A DNA stretch of 64,000 nt from JAGNGI01 sp035448825 (GCA_035448825.1 DAOTJS010000002.1:174120-238119); one strand, 5' to 3'. Shown: positions 44,770 to 54,078, counted from the first letter of the stretch. Numbers and translations: made by a program. Notes: generated by a model from the sequence alone, not told the origin.

Positions 44770-45699
44770 ATGAAAATAATTTTTATGGGCACACCGGAGT
44801 TTGCCGTGCCGTCCTTGAGAATGATAGCCGGCTCGCGGCATGAAATTAGGGCAATAGTCACCAAGCCGGATATGGCTTGTGGACGTGGATGTCGCCTTCA
44901 GGAACCGCCGGTAAAAAAGGTTGCCCGCGAATTAAACTTGCCGGTTATACAGCCGGATTCGCTTAAATCACCAAGTTTTTTAGGTGAAATTGCACAGTTG
45001 GCGGCTGACCTTTTTGTGGTAGTTGCCTTTCGGATTTTGCCGCTTGAATTGCTTATGATTCCGCCGCGGGGCGCGATTAATTTACACGCTTCCCTCCTGC
45101 CACGCTATCGTGGTGCGGCGCCGATCAATTGGGCGTTAATCAATGGTGAGGAAGAAACCGGCGTAACGGTTTTCCAGATAAAGCCGACGATTGATACCGG
45201 CGATATTCTCTTGCAGGAAAGAGTTGCAATTCTACCCTCAGACACTTATGGAACACTGGCGCCCCGCCTGGCTGAAATAGGTGCGCGCTTGATCGTCGAG
45301 GCTATAGATGGTCTGGAAACCGGAACTCTAAAGGGCACGCCCCAGGATGAAAGTCTGGCGACGCCTGCCCCCAAAATTTTTCCTGAACTCGGGGAAATTG
45401 ACTGGTACAAGCCAGCTAGTGACTTGAGAAACCTAATTCACGGATTGTCGCCTACTCCTGGAGCTTTTACCTTTTTTCAAGGTAAAAGATTGAAAATTTT
45501 ACGCGCTTCCGTCACAGATGAGAAGTTCCCAGGCGAACCGGGCACAATCATCCAGTGCGATAAAAACAACCTGAGTGTGCTTACTGGCCAAGGAGTTTTA
45601 AAGCTGGAAGAGCTGCAATTTGAAGGGCGCAAAACCTTGCCTTCTACTGAATTTTTATGCGGTTTCGTGGGGCGGGTAGGAGATAAGTTTGCCTCGTGA
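44770..45699 (+). CDS. fmt: Methionyl-tRNA formyltransferase
   Basis: The enzyme formylates initiator Met-tRNA, the counterpart of def next door. Motifs are IIFMGTPEFAVPSL, HASLLPRYRGAAPINWALIN (catalytic His and the following loop), VTVFQIKPTIDTGDIL, and a C-terminal OB-like domain (LSPTPGAFTFFQGKRLKIL). The length of 309 is typical. Its stop overlaps the GTG of rsmB by four bases. Confidence 0.97.
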   Translation: MKIIFMGTPEFAVPSLRMIAGSRHEIRAIVTKPDMACGRGCRLQEPPVKKVARELNLPVIQPDSLKSPSFLGEIAQLAADLFVVVAFRILPLELLMIPPRGAINLHASLLPRYRGAAPINWALINGEEETGVTVFQIKPTIDTGDILLQERVAILPSDTYGTLAPRLAEIGARLIVEAIDGLETGTLKGTPQDESLATPAPKIFPELGEIDWYKPASDLRNLIHGLSPTPGAFTFFQGKRLKILRASVTDEKFPGEPGTIIQCDKNNLSVLTGQGVLKLEELQFEGRKTLPSTEFLCGFVGRVGDKFAS

Positions 45700-47021
45700 A
45701 TACTCGTGCCGCCGCTGTTATGATTTTGAATACTCTGCCAGCCACCGGCTATAATTACGAGTCAGCCGTTGACGCATTTCTCAGGATTAATAATTTCAGC
45801 TCGCCGGACTGCGATTTTATCTATCTTCTGGTAAAAGGTACTATCCAATATCAACGTTTGCTGGATTATTTAATTGAGCAAACCAGGGATAATTCAGCCA
45901 AACCCCTGGAAAAAATTGCCCAGAATTTATTGCGGGTAGGAGTGTTACAAATTGTAGCTTTGAAAACGCCACGGCACGCGGCGGTGAACGAGACCGTAGC
46001 GGCCGCTCATCAGCTCCAGCGCCCGGATTTAGCGGCTTTGATTAATGGTGTTTTGCGACACATTCCGGAAGAAACCATCTGGCGGGAAAGTCTGGCACGA
46101 TTGGAGTTGCCAGAGGCGCTGGCAATCGAGTTTTCCCATCCGCGCTGGTTAGTAGAGAAATGGCTAAACGTTTATGGTTATGAAAACACGATTGATTTGC
46201 TCGCCTTTAATAATACTTATCAGGCGATTTTTTTTCGGCATAACCCATTGCGCGTTGATTGGAAGGAATTAGAGGCAAAACTGCAGGCTGAAAAATACCG
46301 GATTGAGGTGCATGAAACCGAACCAATCGTGTTTTTTCAAGTTAACCGACCGGGTGACTTACTTAAAAGTGAATATTTCAAGTGCGGTTACTTTTCGGTT
46401 CAGGATTATAGTCAGTCACTAGCGGTGCGCCTATTGGATCCGCAGGTTGGCGAAAGTATATTAGATGCCTGTGCGGCTCCGGGCGGCAAGGCCACTATGA
46501 TAGCGCAATTGACGAACAACCGGGCCAATGTCTTGGCAAATGACCGCACGATTAAGAAAATTGAGTCAATTAAAGAATCCGCCTGCCGATTAGGAATTGA
46601 TTCCTTAAATTACAGTGTGAGTGATGCCGCTGAGGCGCAATTTCCGATGGTTGACAAAATTTTAATAGATGCACCCTGTACCGGCACCGGCGTTCTGGCG
46701 CGGCGGGCGGACTTGCGCTGGAATCGCAGGCCGGAGGATTTAGTGCGGGCTCAAGCTTTGCAGATTCGACTATTAGAACATTTGGCTGGATTCCTCCGAG
46801 ACCAAGGAGTTTTGGTTTATAGCACCTGTTCTATTGAATCGGAAGAGAATTGGGCAACGGTGCAAATGTTTCTGGAGCGTCATACGAATTTTGCGGTAGA
46901 CTCGGCTATCAAGTATATTGATCCACAATTTTGTGATCAGAGGGGCGCGGTGACGGTTTTGCCTTTTAAACATAAATTGACGGGCAGTTTTGCAGTGCGT
47001 TTGGTAAAAAATTTGAATTGA
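45696..47021 (+). CDS. rsmB: 16S rRNA m5C967 methyltransferase RsmB (Sun)
   Basis: An N-terminal NusB-like helical domain (TPRHAAVNETVAAAHQLQ) precedes a SAM-dependent methyltransferase with DACAAPGGKATMIAQL, DAPCTGTGVLARRADLRWN and the catalytic-cysteine motif YSTCSIESEEN. At 441 residues it is full length. The start is GTG, overlapping the fmt stop. The def-fmt-rsmB order is conserved in many bacteria. Confidence 0.95.
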   Translation: MNTRAAAVMILNTLPATGYNYESAVDAFLRINNFSSPDCDFIYLLVKGTIQYQRLLDYLIEQTRDNSAKPLEKIAQNLLRVGVLQIVALKTPRHAAVNETVAAAHQLQRPDLAALINGVLRHIPEETIWRESLARLELPEALAIEFSHPRWLVEKWLNVYGYENTIDLLAFNNTYQAIFFRHNPLRVDWKELEAKLQAEKYRIEVHETEPIVFFQVNRPGDLLKSEYFKCGYFSVQDYSQSLAVRLLDPQVGESILDACAAPGGKATMIAQLTNNRANVLANDRTIKKIESIKESACRLGIDSLNYSVSDAAEAQFPMVDKILIDAPCTGTGVLARRADLRWNRRPEDLVRAQALQIRLLEHLAGFLRDQGVLVYSTCSIESEENWATVQMFLERHTNFAVDSAIKYIDPQFCDQRGAVTVLPFKHKLTGSFAVRLVKNLN

Positions 47022-47036
47022 AGTAATCGGGAGAAA

Positions 47037-47771
47037 ATGTCTAATAAAGTTCGCAACTGGTTAAGATTCATAGCGGCTTTTATAGCGGTCGGTGTGGTTC
47101 TGGTTCTGGTTTTTGATAAAATATTGATGCCTGCCTATGTTCGTCATGGCAAGGAGGTAGCTATGATAGATGTGCTCAAGATGCCTTCTGAAAGAGCCAT
47201 CAAAATACTTGATGCCAACGGTTTCGAAGTGCAGGTTGTAGATACAATCGAGAGCGGTAACCTCCCAATGGGAATTGTAATTGATCAACAGCCACCTCCT
47301 GGCAGGATGGTTAAAAAGGGACGCGTTGTTAAGTTAATAGTTACCGGTGGTACTCGTTTTGTGCAGATGCCTAATTTAGTTGGCCGCGCTCTGAAAGCCG
47401 CTCAAATCATTCTGGAAAATAATAAGTTAGTTCTCGATTCGGTTACCTATCTCTATTCCTCCGAAATACCGGAAGGAGTGGTTAGTGAACAGTCTATTTT
47501 GCCAGGCTCAATGGTTAGTATTAACACCAAAGTCGCCGTAGTGGTCAGCAAAGGCGCGCCCAGCCGCCAGCTCGAAGTGCCGATGTTGATTGGACTCAGC
47601 TTGACCGAAGCGCGGGCTAGTATTCGGAAAGCCGGATTTAGAGTCGGCATTATTCGTTACGTGCCGACTACCGATCTTAATCCATATACCGTGATTGATC
47701 AGACGCCTAAGCCCGGCGGTTTATATGATAATCCCATTAACATTGATTTGCAGGTGACAGTTGAACCATAA
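47037..47771 (+). CDS. Membrane-anchored PASTA-domain protein without a kinase
   Basis: A short cytoplasmic head and one membrane helix (about residues 11-28) are followed by three PASTA repeats, at about 43-107, 108-177 and 178-244 (MPNLVGRALKAAQIILENNK; VPMLIGLSLTEARASIRKAG). PASTA domains bind peptidoglycan fragments in PknB-type kinases and PBPs, but no catalytic domain is attached here. In many bacteria a PASTA gene sits between rsmB and rpe, often next to a kinase and a phosphatase that are missing here. Its last 11 bases overlap rpe. Confidence 0.88.
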   Translation: MSNKVRNWLRFIAAFIAVGVVLVLVFDKILMPAYVRHGKEVAMIDVLKMPSERAIKILDANGFEVQVVDTIESGNLPMGIVIDQQPPPGRMVKKGRVVKLIVTGGTRFVQMPNLVGRALKAAQIILENNKLVLDSVTYLYSSEIPEGVVSEQSILPGSMVSINTKVAVVVSKGAPSRQLEVPMLIGLSLTEARASIRKAGFRVGIIRYVPTTDLNPYTVIDQTPKPGGLYDNPINIDLQVTVEP

Positions 47772-48426
47772 AAAACCAATTCCGGAAGTTGTACCTTCCC
47801 TCCTGTCAGCTGATTTCGCCCGACTGAAAGACAATATTCGCCTGGTCGAAAAGGCAGGTGCGCGGCGCCTGCACCTGGACATTATGGACGGACACTTTGT
47901 TCCCAATATTACCATCGGGCCTCTGGTGGTGGAAGCCATTAGGCGCGTGACGAATTTGCATCTCGAAACCCATTTGATGATCGAGAAGCCAGAACGCTTT
48001 ATTAAGCAGTTCATCGAAGCCGGTAGCAATACGGTGATTTTACACGTTGAATCGGCTCAAAATTTACGGAATGATTTGAGTGAGGTAAGGGAATTGGGAG
48101 CCAAAGCCGGTCTAGTGCTAAATCCGCCGACCAGTTTCGATGCAGTCGAACCATATCTAGATGAAATTGATCACCTGTTGATTATGACAGTCAATCCGGG
48201 GTTTGGTGGTCAGCAGATAATTCCTGAAACACTGGAGAAAGTACGACGGGCCCAAACCTGGCAGGCGCGCTATGGCTTTTTAATTGAGGTGGACGGTGGA
48301 ATTAATCGGGAAACGATTACCGAAGCCGCGGCAGCTGGGGCGGACTTATTGGTAGCGGGTTACGCTATCTTTGGTAGCGGACGGCCGGGTCATGCCTTTC
48401 GTTCATTAACCTGGCAAATAAAGTGA
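47761..48426 (+). CDS. rpe: Ribulose-phosphate 3-epimerase
   Basis: This 221-residue TIM-barrel enzyme interconverts ribulose-5-P and xylulose-5-P. Motifs are VPSLLSADFARL, HLDIMDGHFVPNITIGP, LMIEKPERFI, LIMTVNPGFGGQQ and EVDGGINRETI. The start is a TTG that overlaps the end of the PASTA gene by 11 bases, with AGGTG upstream. The stop overlaps the next gene's GTG. Confidence 0.96.
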   Translation: MNHKKPIPEVVPSLLSADFARLKDNIRLVEKAGARRLHLDIMDGHFVPNITIGPLVVEAIRRVTNLHLETHLMIEKPERFIKQFIEAGSNTVILHVESAQNLRNDLSEVRELGAKAGLVLNPPTSFDAVEPYLDEIDHLLIMTVNPGFGGQQIIPETLEKVRRAQTWQARYGFLIEVDGGINRETITEAAAAGADLLVAGYAIFGSGRPGHAFRSLTWQIK

Positions 48427-49031
48427 TCAAACCGGTTCAAGAAGGTGAGCTCGGTCGCAAAGCGATTCATTATTTTTCTTCTCTTATACCAATTATCTAC
48501 TACTTCTTCTTTACCAAAAATGTTGCCGAATTAATCGTCGGAATTCTGTTTCTGGGAATAGTAGTTGCCGAATTGCTTCGGATGCACGTTCCAGCATTAC
48601 GCCAGATTTATTATCGCATATTTGGTTGGATGATCAGGCCACGCGAATTCCAAAATCATTTTACCGGAGCGACTTATGTCTTTATGGGCGCTTGCCTGGC
48701 GATATTTCTATTCCCGAAGGAGATTGCCGTAGCGAGCCTTTTATTTCTATCGCTCGGTGATTCGACTGCCTGCTTGGTGGGACTCTCCATTGGACGGGTA
48801 AAAATTTATAATAATAAGACTCTCGAGGGAGCATTAGCATTTATTTTCGTATCAATTCTGGCAACGGTATGGATTAGTGCGATTCCCTTCTGGATAAAAC
48901 TGATCGGGATCATTGTCGCCTGTTGCGTCGAGGTTTTCCATCGCAAAATTGACGACAATGTGCTGATTCCCCTTATTAGCGGCACGACGATGTATTTTCT
49001 GCTTGAATTATCTAAATTTTTAACTAAATAA
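48423..49031 (+). CDS. Integral-membrane CTP-dependent lipid kinase (SEC59/DGK1/dolichol kinase family)
   Basis: The 202-residue protein has about six to seven membrane helices. It starts with the family-like ELGRKAIHYFSSLIPIIYY and contains FTGATYVFMGACLAIFLFP, LGDSTACLVGLSIGR and KTLEGALAFIFVSIL, which match CTP-dependent diacylglycerol/dolichol/phytol kinases. The likely lipid substrate is unknown (diacylglycerol or a polyprenol). The start is GTG overlapping the rpe stop, closing the operon that begins near yajC. Confidence 0.82.
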   Translation: MIKPVQEGELGRKAIHYFSSLIPIIYYFFFTKNVAELIVGILFLGIVVAELLRMHVPALRQIYYRIFGWMIRPREFQNHFTGATYVFMGACLAIFLFPKEIAVASLLFLSLGDSTACLVGLSIGRVKIYNNKTLEGALAFIFVSILATVWISAIPFWIKLIGIIVACCVEVFHRKIDDNVLIPLISGTTMYFLLELSKFLTK

Positions 49032-49102
49032 AATAACGAACTAGTTAGTTTATCAGTTTTGCTATCGGAAGATAATAGAATGGATCGCCGCGCCGAAGAA
49101 TC

Positions 49103-49816
49103 TCAATCGAATTCTTGCCAGGTGATTTTGGGAATAAAGTAGCTGACTTTGGATTTGGCGGGATACGAAATTGTGATCTCGAAATCGCAAGTCTGACCCG
49201 GCTCGATCGTAGCATCAGTCTGGACTCCACTTAAAAACATATGATAATTACCGGCGATAATAATCGAGTCAGCCGCGATTAGATTAGTAGCCTCATCGAA
49301 TAGTTGGATTCGAATTTGGGGGAAATCGGCGCGACGCTCACCCTCGTTTTTGATTTTACCGGTATAAATGGTCTTGTCTTCGAAAATTTTAGGCGTAATT
49401 GGTCCGACTAATACGCATTTGGCATGCGGTTTCTCGGCTTGCCGCGAGATGCTTATGTCATTCTTCGAAATTGTTAGCTGACCGATGTTGGTCTGAATGA
49501 CGATTTTATCAATAGTTTCATGAATAATTTTACCCTGAACGACGGTGCCGTTGTGCAAAATGATTTCGTGAGTAATGTCCGGAATGGGTACCAGTCGGTT
49601 GATTTCCTTGCGGATTTCGGGGGTTGAGGTCCGCAGTTCGATGTCATGGATTTGCTGGCGAATTTGGGCGATTTCCTGGCGCAATTCCTCGATACTTTTG
49701 TCCACTTCGAAGAATTGATCGGTAGTAGCGGTTTTCTTACCGGCTAATTGGGCGACTGAAGAGTTTGCCATTATGGTGAAAACCATCAGGATTACACAGA
49801 GGGTTTGCGTTTTCAT
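49103..49816 (-). CDS. Exported coiled-coil protein with C-terminal beta domain, unknown function
   Basis: I do not recognise the family. A signal peptide (about residues 1-22) is followed by a coiled coil (SIEELRQEIAQIRQQIHDIE, about 38-60), an OB/SH3-like segment (HEIILHNGTVVQGKIIHETI, about 80-115) resembling small beta-barrel modules in periplasmic proteins, and a beta-sandwich that looks like a FxLYD/DUF3426-type domain (GKIKNEGERRADFPQIRIQL). Its ATG overlaps the stop of the HEAT lipoprotein by four bases, so the two act in one transcript. Confidence 0.7.
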   Translation of the reverse strand: MKTQTLCVILMVFTIMANSSVAQLAGKKTATTDQFFEVDKSIEELRQEIAQIRQQIHDIELRTSTPEIRKEINRLVPIPDITHEIILHNGTVVQGKIIHETIDKIVIQTNIGQLTISKNDISISRQAEKPHAKCVLVGPITPKIFEDKTIYTGKIKNEGERRADFPQIRIQLFDEATNLIAADSIIIAGNYHMFLSGVQTDATIEPGQTCDFEITISYPAKSKVSYFIPKITWQEFD

Positions 49817-50907
49817 TGAGCCTCCAGCGCTTTTAATTGGGCTTTCAAGGCGGCGCGCCTGAATTGATCGAGGACTTCCGGCTGACCAATTGCGGTCGCT
49901 AGCTTAGTCATTTCGTCATAGAGCACATAGTTTTCGGGATTTTCCATAATCGGCAGGAGTTGATTAAAAGCCTCGAGGTCTTTGAATTTGACGAGAGCCG
50001 CTAGCGCACTTTGGCGAGTTGCCGTCGGGTAATCGGTATTTTTGACAATTTCGATTAAAGCCGGAACAACGGCTGGGTCAGAGTAGTCGCCCATAGCTTT
50101 GGTAAGAGCGTCCACCAACACGAAATATTCCTCCCGACTCTGGTTTAAAGTTTCCAGTAAGGCTAAAATTACCCGCGACTCTTTGACATCTTCGATGGAT
50201 TTAATGGCGAAATCACGCAAGGCCAGCTGCTTTTCCGGATCACCCAGCATTTCAATGAAAGCCTCCGTGATTAGTGGATGACGCTTCTTGCCGAGAATCT
50301 CCATCGCCAGCGAGCGCGTCGCAATGTTGACGCTTTCATCCTTGGCGATATTGATCAAAATGGGAATGACGCGGTCGTCGGGAATCGAGCCCAGCAATTT
50401 GGTAAGTGATTCCTGCATAAAGACGTAGTTTTCTTTTTCGGATTGATACAGCTTAAGTAGCGCTTCGACCTGGAGTGCAACGTCTAACTTTTGCATTTTC
50501 TCCATTACGCCAGTTCGGAAATTGACATATTTTTTCTGGGCGGAGACAATCCCATCCACCATAGCCGCTACGTTTTCTGGAGTGGCGTGCTTTGTTAAAG
50601 CGGTTGCAGTGGCATTCAACAGGGCATAATTAAGACCACCGGCCTGATCCATAAAGTCGTGCATAGCTTTAATGGCGTCCGGATGTTTAGTCTCAGCCAG
50701 AGCATTCACGGCGGCGATGCGAGTCTCAATAGGTTGCGATTGGTCTTTATATATTGCAATTAAGTCATCAACTTTTTGGATTTTTCCCCGATTGTAATCA
50801 ACTCGCAGTTTTTCGACTTGGCGGGGATCAATGGTGGTCGTCTCATGAGCGCAGGACATTAAGCTGCCGAGAATCAACATGATGATTATGATACTTTTTG
50901 CTTTCAT
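49813..50907 (-). CDS. HEAT-repeat lipoprotein
   Basis: A signal peptide ends in the lipobox LMSC (MLILGSLMSCAHE), which predicts lipid anchoring. The remaining ~340 residues are a continuous array of ~30-60-residue HEAT-like helical pairs (IETRIAAVNALAETKHPDAI; IATRSLAMEILGKKRHPLI; TATRQSALAALVKFKDLEA). HEAT arrays serve as protein-binding scaffolds. It has its own strong promoter just upstream and overlaps the next gene. The partner is unknown; the HEAT-bearing anti-sigma factor at 464-1513 is a separate protein. Confidence 0.82.
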   Translation of the reverse strand: MKAKSIIIIMLILGSLMSCAHETTTIDPRQVEKLRVDYNRGKIQKVDDLIAIYKDQSQPIETRIAAVNALAETKHPDAIKAMHDFMDQAGGLNYALLNATATALTKHATPENVAAMVDGIVSAQKKYVNFRTGVMEKMQKLDVALQVEALLKLYQSEKENYVFMQESLTKLLGSIPDDRVIPILINIAKDESVNIATRSLAMEILGKKRHPLITEAFIEMLGDPEKQLALRDFAIKSIEDVKESRVILALLETLNQSREEYFVLVDALTKAMGDYSDPAVVPALIEIVKNTDYPTATRQSALAALVKFKDLEAFNQLLPIMENPENYVLYDEMTKLATAIGQPEVLDQFRRAALKAQLKALEAQ

Positions 50908-50937
50908 GTGTTTCTTCCGTTTTATTTATCCTAAATG

Positions 50938-50966
50938 ATTTTAGAACATCTATATTTCTTAGTCAA
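50938..50966 (-). promoter_or_regulatory. Strong sigma-70 promoter of the HEAT lipoprotein operon
   Basis: On the minus strand TTGACT at 50961-50966 is separated by exactly 17 bases from TAAAAT at 50938-50943, about 30 bases before the start codon. Each hexamer differs from consensus by a single base. The -35 overlaps the lpxH stop codon, so the lipoprotein can be expressed separately from lpxH. Confidence 0.65.
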
Positions 50967-51742
50967 GTAAAAATTCCGGTTTTTTTACTTGTTAAATTAT
51001 CTGTACTTGTAGGCCAATAGCAAAGATGCAGTGATTGACCATCAAACAAGGCGAATGAGAAATATTTCATCCAGTCCCCCAGGTTGACAATCACACCTTT
51101 CTGATCGTGATATTCGAGCGGAAGATGTAGATGGCCGGTGATAACGTATTCAGCGCCCGCTTCTAGTTTTTGCTTTCCATAAGTAATAATTTCCTGGCGG
51201 TCAGATTCTTCCTGAACCGGACTGCGTAAGGTCAAACGCCGACTCTTACCAGATAAAGCGGTGGCAAGACGGATGGCGCAATCGGGATGAATATGGCGAA
51301 ATAAGCGAATGATAGTCTTATTCCTGAAGAAAAACCGCATAAAACGATAACCGCGGTCATTATGCAAAATACCGTCGGCATGGGTCAGGTGGAAGCTTTT
51401 CCCGGCGATGACCGTGTCAATCGGTTGATAATGCACCGTAATACCAAGAACGTCGGTGACGAATTTCCCCGCCCAATAATCATGATTGCCGCCAAGAAAA
51501 TGCACCTCGCATCCGGCTAAGACCGTTTCACGCAACTGACATAAGACCGGGAAAAATACACCCGGAATCACGTAACGGTATTCGAACCAAAAGTCGAACA
51601 TATCACCGAGAATATACAAAGTCCCTTTCTGGCGACGTACCTCTGCCAGGAAATCAAAGAGATGTTCGCGTTTTACCATTTCCTCCGGGCTGTCGTGAAG
51701 GTGCAGATGCACATCGGAGATAAAATAGACACTTGGATTCAT
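50963..51742 (-). CDS. LpxH-type UDP-2,3-diacylglucosamine diphosphatase
   Basis: Metallophosphoesterase motifs are complete: YFISDVHLHL, GDMFDFWFEY, GGNHDYWAGKF, LTHADGIL and TGHLHLPL. The extra conserved RxFRNKTI-type helical insert seen in LpxH is visible (FMRFFFRNKTIIRLFRHIHP). LpxH hydrolyses UDP-diacylglucosamine to lipid X in lipid A synthesis. I chose ATG 51742; a TTG at 51751 would add three residues. The fit suggests an LPS-bearing outer membrane. Assignment as LpxH rather than another diphosphatase is likely but not certain. Confidence 0.85.
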   Translation of the reverse strand: MNPSVYFISDVHLHLHDSPEEMVKREHLFDFLAEVRRQKGTLYILGDMFDFWFEYRYVIPGVFFPVLCQLRETVLAGCEVHFLGGNHDYWAGKFVTDVLGITVHYQPIDTVIAGKSFHLTHADGILHNDRGYRFMRFFFRNKTIIRLFRHIHPDCAIRLATALSGKSRRLTLRSPVQEESDRQEIITYGKQKLEAGAEYVITGHLHLPLEYHDQKGVIVNLGDWMKYFSFALFDGQSLHLCYWPTSTDNLTSKKTGIFT

Positions 51743-51898
51743 TACGTTCAAAATTTAAAAGAATAGTAAGATATACGAAAGACTATTTACAAAACCGGCT
51801 CGCCGGTGAATTTCTTTTTATGGGAAAAAAACAGGTATAATTCCTAAAATTTGGAAATAACGTCGTCAATTTCAGACTCCTATAAAAAGTGTTTTACG

Positions 51899-51926
51899 AT
51901 GACAAGGTAATCAATGGCACTATATT
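51899..51926 (+). promoter_or_regulatory. Possible sigma-70-like promoter of buk-ptb
   Basis: ATGACA at 51899-51904 is followed after 16 bases by TATATT at 51921-51926, about 57 bases before the buk start. The match is moderate. A perfect 6-bp inverted repeat ACCGGC/GCCGGT with a 2-base loop lies upstream near 51796-51809 and could be an operator or a simple hairpin. Confidence 0.35.
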
Positions 51927-51982
51927 TGTCTCGCAGTTAAATTGGAAATGGCTGATTAATAAGAATAATAGGCAGGGCAAGG

Positions 51983-53068
51983 ATGAAAGAAACAGTCTTA
52001 GTCGTGAATCCCGGTTCAACCTCAACCAAAATTGCCCTGTTTGATCGGCAAGGTCAACTCCAATTTGAAAACATCAGTCACGTCGGTACCCCCATTAGCC
52101 GGATTCACTCAATTGCGGAGCAATTACCTTTACGCATTGAGATTGTTACTAAAACGATGAAGCCATGGTTATTTGACTGTAGCCTGAAAGCTGTGGTCGG
52201 ACGGGGTGGCCTTCTCAAACCTCTACGTGTCGGCGTCTATAAAATTACTCCGGGAATGATTGCCGATGCAGTCAGCTGTAAATATGGGGAACATGCCAGT
52301 AATTTAGGAGCTCCGATTGCGGAAAAAATTGCTAATCGGTATCATGTCCCGAGCTTTGTAGTGGATCCAGTTACAGTAGATGAGATGATTCCGGAGGCGC
52401 GCATTTCCGGAGTTCCCGAAATCGAAAGAGCCAGCCGCCAGCATACTTTGAATATTCGGGCTTGTGTACGGAAAGCCAGCGCTCAGCTGGGGCGCGCGCC
52501 GGCCGAATTGAATTTTGTGGTCGCTCACTTAGGAGGCGGCGTTAGCATTACAGCGGTTAGAGGTGGCCGGTTGATTGATTGCAACGATGCTTTGCTTGGG
52601 ATGGGGCCTTTTTCGCCGGAAAGAGCCGGAGCTTTGCCACTGGAAGGTATTTTGAATCTGGCGTATTCAGGAAAATACACTAAAGACGAAATGAAAGTAA
52701 AGTTAACCAGACAAAGTGGACTGGTTGCTTATCTCGGTACAAATGATGCCCGCGAAGTCTGGCGCCGGGCAGAAGCCGGCGATCAACCGGCGGCACTGGT
52801 GTTTAAAGCGATGATTTATCAGATTTGCAAGGAAATTGGAGCGATGGCAACTGTTTTAAATGGGAACGTTGACGGGATAATCATTACCGGCGGACAAGCA
52901 CGCGGCGCTGAAACGGTAGAGATGATACGGGCTAAGGTGGGGTTTATCGCTCCGTTGATTGTTTTCCCCAGCGAAAACGAAATGGAAGCGCTGGCAGAAG
53001 GTGGCTGGCGTGCTCTTGATGGACTCGAAGAAATTCTGGTTTACGAAGAAGTAAATGTCAGAGAATAA
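51983..53068 (+). CDS. buk: Butyrate kinase
   Basis: The ASKHA-kinase family motifs are in place: LVVNPGSTSTKIALFD at the N-terminus, VVAHLGGGVSITAV in the middle and IIITGGQARGAETVEMI near the end. The 361-residue length favours butyrate rather than acetate kinase (~400). It makes ATP from butyryl-phosphate (or branched-chain acyl-phosphate). An AAGGATG ribosome-binding arrangement precedes it, and ptb follows three bases later, so the pair can ferment acyl-CoA to acid plus ATP. Confidence 0.94.
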   Translation: MKETVLVVNPGSTSTKIALFDRQGQLQFENISHVGTPISRIHSIAEQLPLRIEIVTKTMKPWLFDCSLKAVVGRGGLLKPLRVGVYKITPGMIADAVSCKYGEHASNLGAPIAEKIANRYHVPSFVVDPVTVDEMIPEARISGVPEIERASRQHTLNIRACVRKASAQLGRAPAELNFVVAHLGGGVSITAVRGGRLIDCNDALLGMGPFSPERAGALPLEGILNLAYSGKYTKDEMKVKLTRQSGLVAYLGTNDAREVWRRAEAGDQPAALVFKAMIYQICKEIGAMATVLNGNVDGIIITGGQARGAETVEMIRAKVGFIAPLIVFPSENEMEALAEGGWRALDGLEEILVYEEVNVRE

Positions 53069-53071
53069 TTT

Positions 53072-53977
53072 ATGATAAAGACGTATTCAGATATTTTTGA
53101 AAAGGTCAAAAAAAATAATCGCAGACGGACGATTTCAATTGCGCTAGCTGAAGATAAAAGTGTGCTGGAAGCCGTTAAAGTTCTGGCGGAAAATAATATG
53201 GCAAGAGTTCGTTTAACCGGCAATCCGAATCAGATTCGGTCTTATGCCGAACAAGTTGGTTATCCAATCAAAGAAAGTGAAATAGTTGCGGCGTTTAGCG
53301 AAGAAGAAGCGGCTACGCGAGCAGTCGAACAGGTTCGCTTAGGAAAAGCCGAGATCCTGATGAAGGGTCATACTTCGACGCCAGCTTTGATAAAAGCCGT
53401 ATTGGATAAAGAAACAGGTCTCCGCACTGGCGGAATTCTAAGCCATATCAGTGTCGTTGAAATCCCCACCTACCATAAATTGCTGATGATAACCGACGGG
53501 GGAATTAATATTGCGCCGGATCTCGAGAAGAAAAAAGCTATCATCCAAAATGCTATTATTGTCGCCAAAAAGCTGGAAATTGCCCGACCCAAGATTGCGG
53601 TTTTATCTCCAATCGAGAAGGTAAATCCTAAAATCCCAGAAACAGTGGATGCAATTGCCCTGCAAGAAATGGCTGAGCGCGGAGAATTTGGCTCAGTAAT
53701 ATTAGAAGGCCCGATCGCAGCCGATATAGCGCTCTCAAGTAGAGCCGCCGAGCGCAAAGGGTTAACCAGCCGCATTGCCGGCGATACCGATATTGTTCTG
53801 GTGCCGAATATCACCTGCGGCAACGCCGTGATCAAGTTTTTGATGTTTCTGGCTAAGGCTAAAGTCGGCGGAGTAGTAATTGGGGCGCGGGTGCCGATAG
53901 TCTTGCTTTCGCGTTCCGATGAACCAGCTGAGAAATTCAACTCCACCCTCTTAGCGCTTCTAATTACTACACTTTAA
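53072..53977 (+). CDS. ptb: Phosphate butyryltransferase
   Basis: Family blocks visible are LAEDKSVLEAVKVLAENNMA, LMKGHTSTPALIKAVLDKE, GGILSHISVVEIP, LMITDGGINIAPDLEKK and GPIAADIALS. The 301-residue enzyme exchanges CoA for phosphate on butyryl-CoA or branched-chain acyl-CoA, feeding Buk. Phosphate acetyltransferase is the alternative, but pairing with buk argues for Ptb. Electrons from acyl-CoA pathways may pass to the EtfAB encoded at 29-30.6 kb; that link is inference. Confidence 0.93.
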   Translation: MIKTYSDIFEKVKKNNRRRTISIALAEDKSVLEAVKVLAENNMARVRLTGNPNQIRSYAEQVGYPIKESEIVAAFSEEEAATRAVEQVRLGKAEILMKGHTSTPALIKAVLDKETGLRTGGILSHISVVEIPTYHKLLMITDGGINIAPDLEKKKAIIQNAIIVAKKLEIARPKIAVLSPIEKVNPKIPETVDAIALQEMAERGEFGSVILEGPIAADIALSSRAAERKGLTSRIAGDTDIVLVPNITCGNAVIKFLMFLAKAKVGGVVIGARVPIVLLSRSDEPAEKFNSTLLALLITTL

Positions 53978-54078
53978 TCTATCAGTCAATTAACGAAATC
54001 ATTATTCGAAAGTAAGTAAATTTCTCGGATTTTGTAAATTTCCGCGTGTAAAAGTTAACTTTGTCAAAAGGTGAGATA

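Noticed and set aside
51796..51809. ACCGGC/GCCGGT inverted repeat between lpxH and buk as a terminator
   Set aside because: The stem is 6 bp with a 2-base loop and no U-tract on either strand, so it does not look like a terminator. It is mentioned only as a possible operator.
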